Shown: piece after piece, positions 24,952 through 32,725 of the stretch
Position numbering within the stretch: position 1 is the stretch's first letter
Layout: every line of letters starts with the position of its first letter
Assembly: GCA_963779225.1 (NCBI GenBank)
Contig: CAVZWW010000003.1
Span: 310,001 to 374,000, forward strand
DNA from: CAVPCZ01 sp963779225
Lineage (GTDB): Bacteria; Bacteroidota; Ignavibacteria; UBA10030; UBA6906
DNA length: 64,000 nucleotides
Direction: 5' to 3'
Translations under genes and position numbers: made by a program
Notes under the pieces: generated by a model
The model's database searches: none
Told to the model about the DNA's origin: nothing
The model's input: only the letters and a program-made list of their open reading frames with translations

Positions 24952-27480
24952 TCAGTTGTTGTTCAGGATCGCCGCTGCGGCCTGGGGTGTTTCATCACGG
25001 TTTTGTTCGCGCCGGCGCAGCAGGTGATACACGGTCGTCAGTCGTCCGTCAGGGAGACGCAGCACCTCTTCGCCCGACACTTCCACGTCCCGGATTCCTT
25101 TCGTCGGATCGTCCTCCGGAAGCCGGATCCGGTATTTCCGGTTTTTCGCCTCCTGGTATGGTGTCGGTTTCCCGTCGACACTGAGGATCGGATACCGGCT
25201 TCCGTCACGGTAGACCGTAATACCTTTGAGGCCGCTCCTCCACGCCTGCAGGTAGATCCGCGAGATCACTTCCGGTTCGGTATCCTCCGGGAGGTTCACC
25301 GTGGAGGAAATCGAGTGATCCACAAAGCGCTGGCACACCGCCTGGATCTTCACACGCATATCCGGTGCGATGACGTGTGCCGTCCGGAAGAAGTGTGCGG
25401 GAAGGAACTCCTCCAGCGGCTTGCGCTGCGCCTCATCCGTGAACCCCTTCATATCCAGATACGCCTGCACGGTGCTGTGGAAGACCCGGAATTTCTGGTT
25501 TCCAAATGATTCCGAGCGGCGCGTATAAAAGAGCGCGAAGACCGGCTCGACGCCGCCGGACACCCCCATGTAGTGTTTTCCGTCCCGTTCAAACCCCAGC
25601 ACGATGTTCGAGATGCTTCCCGTCGGTGCGATGGAGACGATGGCGATATTCCGTAGCCCGCTGGTTCTGATCAGGGCGCGGGTTTGTTCGTTGAGCGCTT
25701 CCTGGAAGAACGGACACCGGGCATAGTCCTCATAGGTGAAGATCGGCGAGGCGCCTTTTTCTTCGGCAAGTTTAGCGGATGACTGGTATGCGGCGTTGGC
25801 GATGGTTTCCATCACGCGTTCGAGCACGGTGATGGCATCGTCACCGTCATACGTTTTCCCCAGCTGGTTGAGCATATCCGCGATTCCCATCACACCCAGT
25901 CCCAGACGGCGGGTTTCGGATGCCGCCCGCCGCTGTTTTTCCAGCGGATTGAGCAGGGTGTTCCACTGCACCACATTGTCGAGGAACCGGACGGCGTGCT
26001 GGGTCACTTCCCAGAGCCCCTGCCAGTCCACCCGCGCCTGTTCGGTATACCCGTCGATCACACAGCGACTGAGGTTGATGGATCCGAGGTTGCAGGCGCC
26101 GCCGTCTTCCAGCGGCACTTCGGCGCACGGGTTGGTGCAGGAGATCGGACGGCCGACATAATTGGACGGGCTGTACTTGCTCATGGCGGTCCAGAGGATC
26201 AGGCCGGGCTCGGCCGTGTGGTAGTTCCCCTCAACGAAGGTATCCCAGATCTCCCGTGCTTTGATCAGGCGGCGGATTTCTCCTGTCTGCGGAGAACCGA
26301 AATAAAGGAGGAAATCTCCCGCACGCCGGATGGCAAGATCGTACTTCTGCTGGTTGAGTTCCACCACCACATCTCCGAACACGTCCCGCTGGAGGGGATT
26401 CGCCAGCTGTTCTTCGGAGACAGCAGTTCCTCCCTGCTTTTCGAGCCACTTGTTGAGCGATTCCATGGAGGAAAAATCGCCGGCAAATTCATACGTGCCG
26501 ATGTCTTTTGCGGGAATGCCATAGGAGTAGTGCACGTCCCCGCCCTGGAATCCCTGGCGCACGGTCGGTCGGGAAAACTTGCGGTAGACGAGCAGCGTGT
26601 CGGTGCCGTACCGTGTTTGTTCGTCCACCGCCTGCATGAACTCATCGGTGGCCTTGATGCTGATGTTGGCGAAGCGCACCTGCGTGTTTTCCCGCACCTG
26701 GCGTTCCATCTCGTTGAGCTGATGTTCATCGAAGATGCCGGACCATTGCGCCTGTTCCACGATCTGGTGGGTGACCCAGTTGGGAATCTTCTTCACGCGG
26801 ATGAAATCCAGGACATCGGGATGCTTGACGTCAATGGTCAGCATGAGGGCGCCGCGGCGTCCGCTCTGCCCGATAAGGCCGGTGGTCAGGGAGAACAGCT
26901 CCATGAACGACACCGCACCCGTGGATTTGTCGGCCGCGTTATGGACAACCGAATCCTTGGGACGGAGGGAGCTGATATCCACGCCGATCCCGCCGCCGTA
27001 GGAATAGGTGCGTGCACATTCGAAAGCCGCCTGGTAGATGGACTCGATGTTGTCTTCCGCGATCTTCGTGACGAAGCAGTTGGCAAGCGTCTTGAGGCGA
27101 TACAGATCTCCGGCCCCTGCGAGCACACGGCCGCCCGGAATAAAACGCCCGTCGAAGAGAATGCGGTAGAATTCTCCGGCCCAGTGTGTACGGAGTTCAT
27201 CCGTGGCTTCGGTGGAGGCGAGAAATGCGGCAAGCCGGATGAAAACATCTTCGGGCCGTTGTTCGACGGGTTCGCCGGCCAGGTCTTTGACAAAGTACTT
27301 CTTGCGGTAGATGCTGGTGGCAAGCTCGTTTCCCCCGAGGTAGTCCGGATGGCTGGGAAGCGTACCGGAATCCACGCCGGCGGAAAGTCCGCGGTAGAGT
27401 TTTTCATAGACGGCCGTCCGTTCTTCCCCGATCCGTTGTACCGTTTTTCCTTTGTGGGCGAACATCTCGTGCAACACCAT
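24952..27480 (-). CDS. nrdJ: Adenosylcobalamin-dependent (class II) ribonucleotide reductase
   Basis: An 842-residue catalytic subunit that makes deoxyribonucleotides with a B12-derived radical, without oxygen. Active-site features: redox cysteines C135 (LANCFVTKI) and C464 (GGACNLGSINLSRC), and the thiyl radical Cys and proton-relay Glu in NPCAE (C452, E454). The segments YSYGGGIGVDISSLRP and IVSIAPTGSISNIV fit the ten-stranded barrel. The chain ends soon after the barrel and lacks the usual C-terminal TSCPD and cysteine tail, which is encoded by the next gene. GAGGAG lies upstream of the ATG. The leader is short and carries no cobalamin riboswitch that I can see. Confidence 0.95.
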   Translation of the reverse strand: MVLHEMFAHKGKTVQRIGEERTAVYEKLYRGLSAGVDSGTLPSHPDYLGGNELATSIYRKKYFVKDLAGEPVEQRPEDVFIRLAAFLASTEATDELRTHWAGEFYRILFDGRFIPGGRVLAGAGDLYRLKTLANCFVTKIAEDNIESIYQAAFECARTYSYGGGIGVDISSLRPKDSVVHNAADKSTGAVSFMELFSLTTGLIGQSGRRGALMLTIDVKHPDVLDFIRVKKIPNWVTHQIVEQAQWSGIFDEHQLNEMERQVRENTQVRFANISIKATDEFMQAVDEQTRYGTDTLLVYRKFSRPTVRQGFQGGDVHYSYGIPAKDIGTYEFAGDFSSMESLNKWLEKQGGTAVSEEQLANPLQRDVFGDVVVELNQQKYDLAIRRAGDFLLYFGSPQTGEIRRLIKAREIWDTFVEGNYHTAEPGLILWTAMSKYSPSNYVGRPISCTNPCAEVPLEDGGACNLGSINLSRCVIDGYTEQARVDWQGLWEVTQHAVRFLDNVVQWNTLLNPLEKQRRAASETRRLGLGVMGIADMLNQLGKTYDGDDAITVLERVMETIANAAYQSSAKLAEEKGASPIFTYEDYARCPFFQEALNEQTRALIRTSGLRNIAIVSIAPTGSISNIVLGFERDGKHYMGVSGGVEPVFALFYTRRSESFGNQKFRVFHSTVQAYLDMKGFTDEAQRKPLEEFLPAHFFRTAHVIAPDMRVKIQAVCQRFVDHSISSTVNLPEDTEPEVISRIYLQAWRSGLKGITVYRDGSRYPILSVDGKPTPYQEAKNRKYRIRLPEDDPTKGIRDVEVSGEEVLRLPDGRLTTVYHLLRRREQNRDETPQAAAAILNNN

Positions 27481-27552
27481 GGCCGGCGCTCCTCTTTTTC
27501 TCTCGACTATCGGTGACTCGTTTACCTGGGCGGAAAGTCCCGCGGGGGATGC

Positions 27553-27581
27553 ATCATACCAAGAAAACGCCTCAGGTGCAA
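27553..27581 (-). promoter_or_regulatory. Sigma70-like promoter of nrdJ
   Basis: On the minus strand, TTGCAC (27576-27581) and TATGAT (27553-27558) are 17 bases apart, about 73 bases before the nrdJ ATG, in the gap behind the LolA-like gene. Confidence 0.5.
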
Positions 27582-27588
27582 CCCGGCG

Positions 27589-28293
27589 TTATCGTGGAGA
27601 GGCAGGGGAAGAGCTAAACAACGAATCCGGCAGGCCGGTGTTGATCCGGTAATCGGAGTAGCGAATCGTCACACTTCCGGTGCGCCCGCCCGAACGCTGT
27701 GCACCTGTGCCCTGCCGATCCATCGGACCGCTCTGTCCGCCGGCCGTGGAGTCCTGCATGCCCGCTGTAAAAGAGACAAGGAGATTGGCCGGGAGCCAGT
27801 AACCATCGATCTCCACATAAGTGAAGAGCGCGATCATGGTACGGCCGTCGGGTTGGGGAATTTCCACGCGCTCGGGTGTCCACCGGAGACCATCCACCCA
27901 CATGTGTGCCCGGTATCCCATGGCGCGCGGGTCGCGTGGCAGAAGAAGAAGCCGGTACACCGGTGTCCCCTCCCTCATTTCGCGCGCCACACTGTCCACG
28001 GTATACCGTTTCGACAACCTCCCGAATTGGGTTCCCATACCCTCGCGCGGCAGCAGGGCGAACCCCGTAGAAACGAAATGTACCTGCTCGGGTTGTTTGA
28101 AGTACATCGTGACCTTCATGGGCGGTATCTTTGTCCGCTCGATGTTGGTGATAATATCCAGCGTCACGGTATAATCATCCACGGACTGGAACGTGCGCTC
28201 AATATTCTTGATGATCGCATCTCCGGTCGGGATCTGGGCGGAGGTGGTGTGAAGCGCTGCCAGGACGGGCAGCAGCCACAACAGACGCTTCAT
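27589..28293 (-). CDS. LolA-like outer membrane lipoprotein-sorting family protein
   Basis: A 234-residue exported protein: signal peptide 1-19 (WLLPVLAALHTTSAQ), then a single LolA/LppX-like half-barrel. Typical features are an N-terminal helix IIKNIERTFQSVDDYTVTLD, followed by strands such as PPMKVTMYFKQPEQVHF and a MWVDGLRWTPERVEI hairpin, then YVEIDGYWLPANLLV. LolA proper carries lipoproteins across the periplasm; the many related single-domain proteins bind lipids or have unknown roles. Its start overlaps the transporter gene's stop by 4 bases. The C-terminal Gly/Gln-rich stretch (about 190-215) looks like a loop insertion. Confidence 0.65.
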   Translation of the reverse strand: MKRLLWLLPVLAALHTTSAQIPTGDAIIKNIERTFQSVDDYTVTLDIITNIERTKIPPMKVTMYFKQPEQVHFVSTGFALLPREGMGTQFGRLSKRYTVDSVAREMREGTPVYRLLLLPRDPRAMGYRAHMWVDGLRWTPERVEIPQPDGRTMIALFTYVEIDGYWLPANLLVSFTAGMQDSTAGGQSGPMDRQGTGAQRSGGRTGSVTIRYSDYRINTGLPDSLFSSSPASPR

Positions 28294-29564
28294 GTGTGCG
28301 ATCCCCTTTCATATCGCGCCACGATGACGTTGTAGGCGGCCATCAGCATGGTTGCGAGAACACCGATGGTGATGAGCGCAAACCAGACCATCTCCGGCTT
28401 TCCGGCCGCCCTGGATGTCTGATAAAGCCAACCGCCGAGCGGATCGCCGACAAACCGGGCGATGGCAATAGGAAGAAAGGCATACCCCTGAAACAGTCCC
28501 TGCTGCCCCGGAGGCGCAATTGTGGAAACATACTCATAGTAACGGGGTGCCTGGATCATTTCGCCAATCGAGAAGGCAACGATCCCCGCCGCAATCGTCG
28601 GGATGCCGGGAGAAATCCCGATAATCACCCAGATCAGACTGGAGATGGCAAACCCCACGAGGATGGCCGTCCGTACCGGCAGGTTTTTTGTCAGCCGGTT
28701 GACCGGGATCTGCAGCAGGATGATTGCGCCTGCCCCCGCCCACGATTGGATGATCTCGTACGGCGCATCCTTGTTGATATAGTCCGTGATATAGTACGGT
28801 ATGACGATAAATTCCTGCCAGAAGATGATCCAGTAGAGCGAATAGATCAGCAGGAACACCATGAATTTGATATTCCCCAGGACCACGAAGAGATTGGCAA
28901 GTTTCTTCCCGAGTGATTCGGAGGGACCCGCGTTGACGGGCCGGACCTCTTTATAGAGCGTCAGATTGACGATCAGCATTGCGAGACAGCTTACGGTCGA
29001 CACCATATACACGAACTCATTGCCCAGGCTGTCCCGGACGAGGTAGGCGATGGTGGGACCAAGCAGGGCACCGACATTCACCAGCCAGTAGTAGATGGCA
29101 AAGCCGAGCGACTTTGTCTTTTCGGTGGATGTGACCGCAACCGTTCCCAGTACCGAGGGCTTGATGAAGGAGCCGCCGAAGGCTGTAAGGACAAGAAAGA
29201 CGAGAAGAAGCCAGTACAGCGAGAGGTTGTCGTACAACCCGGCAAAGGCGTTCATGCCCACGGAACCGATGAGAAAATACCCCAGGGCCAGAATGGAGAA
29301 GGCAATATTGAATGCACGCCGGTATCCCCACTTGTCCGCCAGCGTACCGCCCAGGATCGGCAGCAGATAGATAAGACCCCCGAAGACCCCTGAAAGTTGA
29401 CCGGCTTCCGCCTCCGTGAAGCCCAGTCTGTTCCGCAGGTAGATCATGAAGACGATCTGCTGTCCGTAGTAGGCAAGGCGTTCAAAGAGTTCCATACCAT
29501 TGGCGACCCAGAACGTCGGGTGGAACCCTTCACGCATGGAGGCAAAACGGGAAGAAAGAACCAT
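28290..29564 (-). CDS. MFS transporter resembling the POT/PTR proton-oligopeptide family
   Basis: A 424-residue membrane protein with about twelve transmembrane helices. The N-terminal half carries the POT-like sequence NGMELFERLAYYGQQIVFMIYL, in which an ERLAYYG motif resembles the E-x-x-E-R-F-x-Y-Y proton-coupling motif, followed by the MFS loop signature GGTLADKWGYRRAF. The later GGSFIKPSV stretch is also POT-like. It likely imports peptides or related compounds with protons. At 424 residues it is shorter than typical POT proteins, so substrate assignment is tentative. It lies upstream of and overlaps the LolA-like gene by 4 bases. Confidence 0.78.
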   Translation of the reverse strand: MVLSSRFASMREGFHPTFWVANGMELFERLAYYGQQIVFMIYLRNRLGFTEAEAGQLSGVFGGLIYLLPILGGTLADKWGYRRAFNIAFSILALGYFLIGSVGMNAFAGLYDNLSLYWLLLVFLVLTAFGGSFIKPSVLGTVAVTSTEKTKSLGFAIYYWLVNVGALLGPTIAYLVRDSLGNEFVYMVSTVSCLAMLIVNLTLYKEVRPVNAGPSESLGKKLANLFVVLGNIKFMVFLLIYSLYWIIFWQEFIVIPYYITDYINKDAPYEIIQSWAGAGAIILLQIPVNRLTKNLPVRTAILVGFAISSLIWVIIGISPGIPTIAAGIVAFSIGEMIQAPRYYEYVSTIAPPGQQGLFQGYAFLPIAIARFVGDPLGGWLYQTSRAAGKPEMVWFALITIGVLATMLMAAYNVIVARYERGSHT

Positions 29565-29586
29565 GGGGAATTCCGAGTGGGTGATT

Positions 29587-29625
29587 GACTCCGCGTGCGG
29601 AGTCCGGCGGCGTCACCGGACTCCG
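29587..29625. repeat. Nested palindromes able to form two mutually exclusive hairpins
   Basis: Three related segments: GACTCCGC (29587-29594), CGGAGTCCGG (29598-29607) and CCGGACTCCG (29616-29625). The middle one can pair with the first (8 bases, using GCGGAGTC at 29597-29604) or with the third (10 bases, 8-base loop), not both. It sits in the 80-base gap between the M24 peptidase gene and the transporter gene, both on the minus strand. Confidence 0.65.
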
Positions 29626-29644
29626 GGACCCGGGTATGACAGGA

Positions 29645-30820
29645 TTAGAGCAGCAGCATGTCGCGTTGTACTTCTCCGGTGACCTCCGGTGTGCCGTCAT
29701 GACGGATGAACATGTTGATCTCCGTCCGCACGGCCATTTTCCCCTCGAGATAGATGCCGGGTTCGATGGAGAAGCAGCACCCAGGAACAAGTTGCCGATC
29801 GTCACGTGTCTCCAGGTTGTCGATGTTCCCGCCGTTACCGTGGGTTTCCTCGCCGATGGAATGTCCCGTCCGGTGGACAAACTCCTTGCCGTATCCGGCC
29901 TTTTTCACGACGTTCCGGCAGGCATCATCCACCTGCCAGCCGTAGCAGGGCTGTCCCTTCGAGAATTTTCCCCGGATAAAACCGACGGCGGCATCACGCG
30001 CACGCACCACAACGTCGAAAATCTCCCGGTACGGTTCCGGCGGCTGGTTGCCGATATATCCGACCCAGGTGATGTCATAATAGATGCCTCCGGGCACATC
30101 CTGTTTCGCCCAGAGATCGATCAGGACGGTATCCCCGGGTTTGAACGGACGGTCATTCTCGGGTTTCGATTCAAAATGGGGGTCGGTGGGATGTTCATTG
30201 GAACCGACAATGGGTGCGTCGGCGGTCACCAACCCCTCTTCCGAAAACCGTCGGAGAATATACTGTGTGATCTGGAGCTCGGACACACCGTTCCCGGCGC
30301 GGATTCCTTCGCTGATGCGGGCAAAGGCCTCGGCGCGGATCCGGTCCACCTTTTCCGCCGCCGCCTTGTGTGTCTGATACCCCTTCTCATCGACCACCGC
30401 TTCAAATAACTGTACCAGATCGGCTGACGATACCACCCTGTGTCCAAAACTCCTGACGAGTTCCACGGTGCCGGCATCGACAAGTGCAATGGGCGGGAGA
30501 TTGTTTTTGGGGGAGTATTGCATCGCGATTTTCCTGGGCGAGCCGAGGATCTTTTTCAGCGACGCATGGAGCTGCTCCCACGGCAGGTACACCTGCTTCG
30601 ATCCCGGAAGCGCATCGAGTTTACCTTTCTCCACGCTGTGGACCAGCCGTTTTGGCACGCCACGGGCAGGGATGTAATAGAACCACCGGCGGGTGGTCAT
30701 TCGCGCCATATCGAGTCCGAGAATCCGGTAGGCAAGAACATCCCGGTTGTGGAAATCGCAGAAGAGCCATCCGTCAATTTTCAGTGTGCGGAGGGCTTGC
30801 TGTATGCCGTGCAGATCCAT
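29645..30820 (-). CDS. M24-family metallopeptidase (Xaa-Pro peptidase-like)
   Basis: A 391-residue creatinase/prolidase-fold protein. The N-terminal domain (about 1-135) precedes a pita-bread catalytic domain with all five metal ligands: D235 (VLIDLWAK), D249 (YYDITW), H320 (HRTGHSIG), E353 (SIEPGIY) and E367 (RTEINM). Family members remove residues before proline or cleave X-Pro dipeptides in the cytoplasm. The start is taken at the ATG at 30820, where family similarity begins; a longer frame to 30892 overlaps the ABC permease gene. It lies downstream of the ABC exporter genes and upstream of the peptide-transporter-like gene, consistent with peptide use. Confidence 0.88.
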   Translation of the reverse strand: MDLHGIQQALRTLKIDGWLFCDFHNRDVLAYRILGLDMARMTTRRWFYYIPARGVPKRLVHSVEKGKLDALPGSKQVYLPWEQLHASLKKILGSPRKIAMQYSPKNNLPPIALVDAGTVELVRSFGHRVVSSADLVQLFEAVVDEKGYQTHKAAAEKVDRIRAEAFARISEGIRAGNGVSELQITQYILRRFSEEGLVTADAPIVGSNEHPTDPHFESKPENDRPFKPGDTVLIDLWAKQDVPGGIYYDITWVGYIGNQPPEPYREIFDVVVRARDAAVGFIRGKFSKGQPCYGWQVDDACRNVVKKAGYGKEFVHRTGHSIGEETHGNGGNIDNLETRDDRQLVPGCCFSIEPGIYLEGKMAVRTEINMFIRHDGTPEVTGEVQRDMLLL

Positions 30821-30855
30821 GGTGAGTATCTCTGATGTGGGTGGACGAGGGGGTC

Positions 30856-31695
30856 CTAACTCAAGACATCTTTCCTGACAAAAATATACCAAGTCACAGC
30901 GTAAAAACCAATGCTGAAAGCGCCCAGGATCCCGGCAGAGTGGAGCACGCCCGGCCAGGGTATTGGCTCTTCAAGGACCTTTGACCAGAGGTTGAGGTAG
31001 GTAGTAAACAGATACGGTTTTACGGATTCAAAGAGCTCCGCCGGAATATTGGAAACAATATACAGGATGATAATCACCGCCATCGAACCAACAAGCGGTC
31101 CGATGCCGTTTTCCACCAGCGAGGAGAAGAGAAATGCCAGCGAGGCCACGGTCCACATCCCCCAGATGGCAAGGACAAATGCAAGGAGGAGACGGGCAGG
31201 TGCTTCGCCTTCCGGGTGAATGATGATTGTCTGTCCCGGCACCAGCAGATCACCGGTACCAAAGAGGAGGACGCCGAGCCCGAGTGACAGCACCGCAAGG
31301 AACACTACCAGCGCTGCAGCGTAGAGGAGGGTGGTCAGATATTTTGCAAAGAGAATGGCGGTGCGGGATGCCGGGCGTGTCAGCAGGAGACGGAACGTAC
31401 CACCGGTGGCTTCCCCGGCGAGCTGATCCCCCGCACCGAGCACCACGAGAAACGGGATATGGATCCAGAGACTGTTCATGATAAACTGTGTCACAAAGTA
31501 GCCGTTGAAAATGTTGCCGACGAGAAAGAAATCCTGCGAGAGACCCCGCGTGACGGCGCGCCCGATGCCGCCCCCTTCGAGTTTCAATGCGATCTCGACG
31601 AGGGGGACTATGATACCCACCGCGATGAAGGAGATGTACGAACGCCATTTGAGCGCGGTTTTCAGGATTTCATTGCCAAGGATAGATGTTCTCAC
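30856..31695 (-). CDS. ABC-2 type transporter permease
   Basis: A 279-residue membrane protein with about six hydrophobic segments. It has the ABC-2 permease pattern: a cytosolic N terminus (ILGNEILKTALKWRSYISF), a long first loop, then AGEATGGTFRLLLTRPASRTAILFAKYL, which is the coupling region next to the first helices, and further helices to the C terminus. It pairs with the ATP-binding protein encoded just upstream. I start it at the GTG at 31695, which overlaps the ATPase gene's TGA as GTGA; a long upstream in-frame extension is read-through of the ATPase gene. Substrate unknown. Confidence 0.87.
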   Translation of the reverse strand: MRTSILGNEILKTALKWRSYISFIAVGIIVPLVEIALKLEGGGIGRAVTRGLSQDFFLVGNIFNGYFVTQFIMNSLWIHIPFLVVLGAGDQLAGEATGGTFRLLLTRPASRTAILFAKYLTTLLYAAALVVFLAVLSLGLGVLLFGTGDLLVPGQTIIIHPEGEAPARLLLAFVLAIWGMWTVASLAFLFSSLVENGIGPLVGSMAVIIILYIVSNIPAELFESVKPYLFTTYLNLWSKVLEEPIPWPGVLHSAGILGAFSIGFYAVTWYIFVRKDVLS

Positions 31696-32657
31696 CGGGC
31701 GTCCCCTCCCTGTACGGTGGTGCCGCTCACCGGCACTGCCACATCGGAGATCCCTTCGGTGATGGCCAGGAAATATTCCTCGAGCGAACGGCGGGGCAGG
31801 ATTGCGCGCACTTCGATGCCCGCCTCGACGAGCATCCGGTTCAAGGCACTCACCTGCTCGCGCGGCACGGTACACTCCAGAAATACGCCGTTGCGCTGCA
31901 CCCTGCCTGTCAGGCGTGAAGCGGACAGCAGCTGGAGGGCCCGCTCGGCCGGAGAGACATCGAACCGCACGACATGCTCCCCTGCTGCGAGCAGATCGGC
32001 AACCCGTCCCTGGACCACGAGCGTTCCGAGGTTGATGATCGCCATACTGGTTGCCGTTTGTTCAATCTCGCCGAGGAGATGCGATGAGAGAAAGACCGTG
32101 ATGCTCTGGTCGCGGGAAAGGCGCTGGATCAACTCGCGGACTTCTTTGATGCCCTGGGGGTCGAGTCCGGACGTCGGTTCATCCAGAATAACCAGTTCCG
32201 GGCCGCCGAGGAGCGCCTGGGCGATGCCGAGACGCTGTTTCATGCCGTGCGAGTATGTCTTGACCCTATCTGCGGCACGCGGGAGAAGCCCGACCAGATC
32301 GAGGACACGGTCGATGTCCTGAAACGAATCGTCTCCCCGCAATGCCGACACAATTTCCAGGTTACGTCTTGCGGTCAGGTACATGTAGAAATCGGGCCGT
32401 TCCACCAATCCTCCCACGCGCCTGAGGATTTCTTTTCTGTTTCCCGCCAGCGGCTTTCCGAACAATTCCACCGTCCCCCGGGTTGGCCGGACGAGTGACA
32501 GAAGCATGCGGATGGTGGTGCTTTTCCCGGCGCCGTTGGGTCCAAGGAATCCAAACACCTCGCCCTTCTGCACGGTGAGATGCAGATCCTGGACCGCCCA
32601 CCTTCGTCTGTACCGCTTTGCGAGTCCGTTGGTCCGCAGAACCGGTGTGGCATCCAT
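31692..32657 (-). CDS. ABC-2 type transporter ATP-binding protein
   Basis: A 321-residue ATPase. Walker A GPNGAGKST is at 39-47, the signature reads YSHGMKQR (135-142), as is common in NatA/CcmA-type exporters, and Walker B is LVILDEPTSGLDPQG (from 156). Residues 230-321 add the C-terminal DUF4162-like extension found in export ATPases. With the permease downstream it would form an export pump in the inner membrane. The ATG at 32657 is preferred because family similarity begins there; a 42-residue extension to 32783 runs through the divergent promoter. Co-transcribed with the permease through a GTGA overlap. Confidence 0.92.
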   Translation of the reverse strand: MDATPVLRTNGLAKRYRRRWAVQDLHLTVQKGEVFGFLGPNGAGKSTTIRMLLSLVRPTRGTVELFGKPLAGNRKEILRRVGGLVERPDFYMYLTARRNLEIVSALRGDDSFQDIDRVLDLVGLLPRAADRVKTYSHGMKQRLGIAQALLGGPELVILDEPTSGLDPQGIKEVRELIQRLSRDQSITVFLSSHLLGEIEQTATSMAIINLGTLVVQGRVADLLAAGEHVVRFDVSPAERALQLLSASRLTGRVQRNGVFLECTVPREQVSALNRMLVEAGIEVRAILPRRSLEEYFLAITEGISDVAVPVSGTTVQGGDAR

Positions 32658-32687
32658 GAAGTGACCCTGCGCTCTCAGTTGGTACGC

Positions 32688-32716
32688 TTGACTCTGGCGA
32701 TGGATTTGCCTATTTT
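32688..32716 (+). promoter_or_regulatory. Sigma70-like promoter of the CNMP-GAF histidine kinase
   Basis: TTGACT (32688-32693) and TATTTT (32711-32716) are 17 bases apart. The ATG at 32726 is only 10 bases past the -10, so the transcript would be leaderless or almost so. Confidence 0.5.
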
Positions 32717-32725
32717 TTGCGAAGA

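Noticed and set aside
27481..27588. Cobalamin riboswitch ahead of the B12-dependent reductase
   Set aside because: The predicted leader is under 75 bases and shows none of the B12-box-type sequence; too short for the element.
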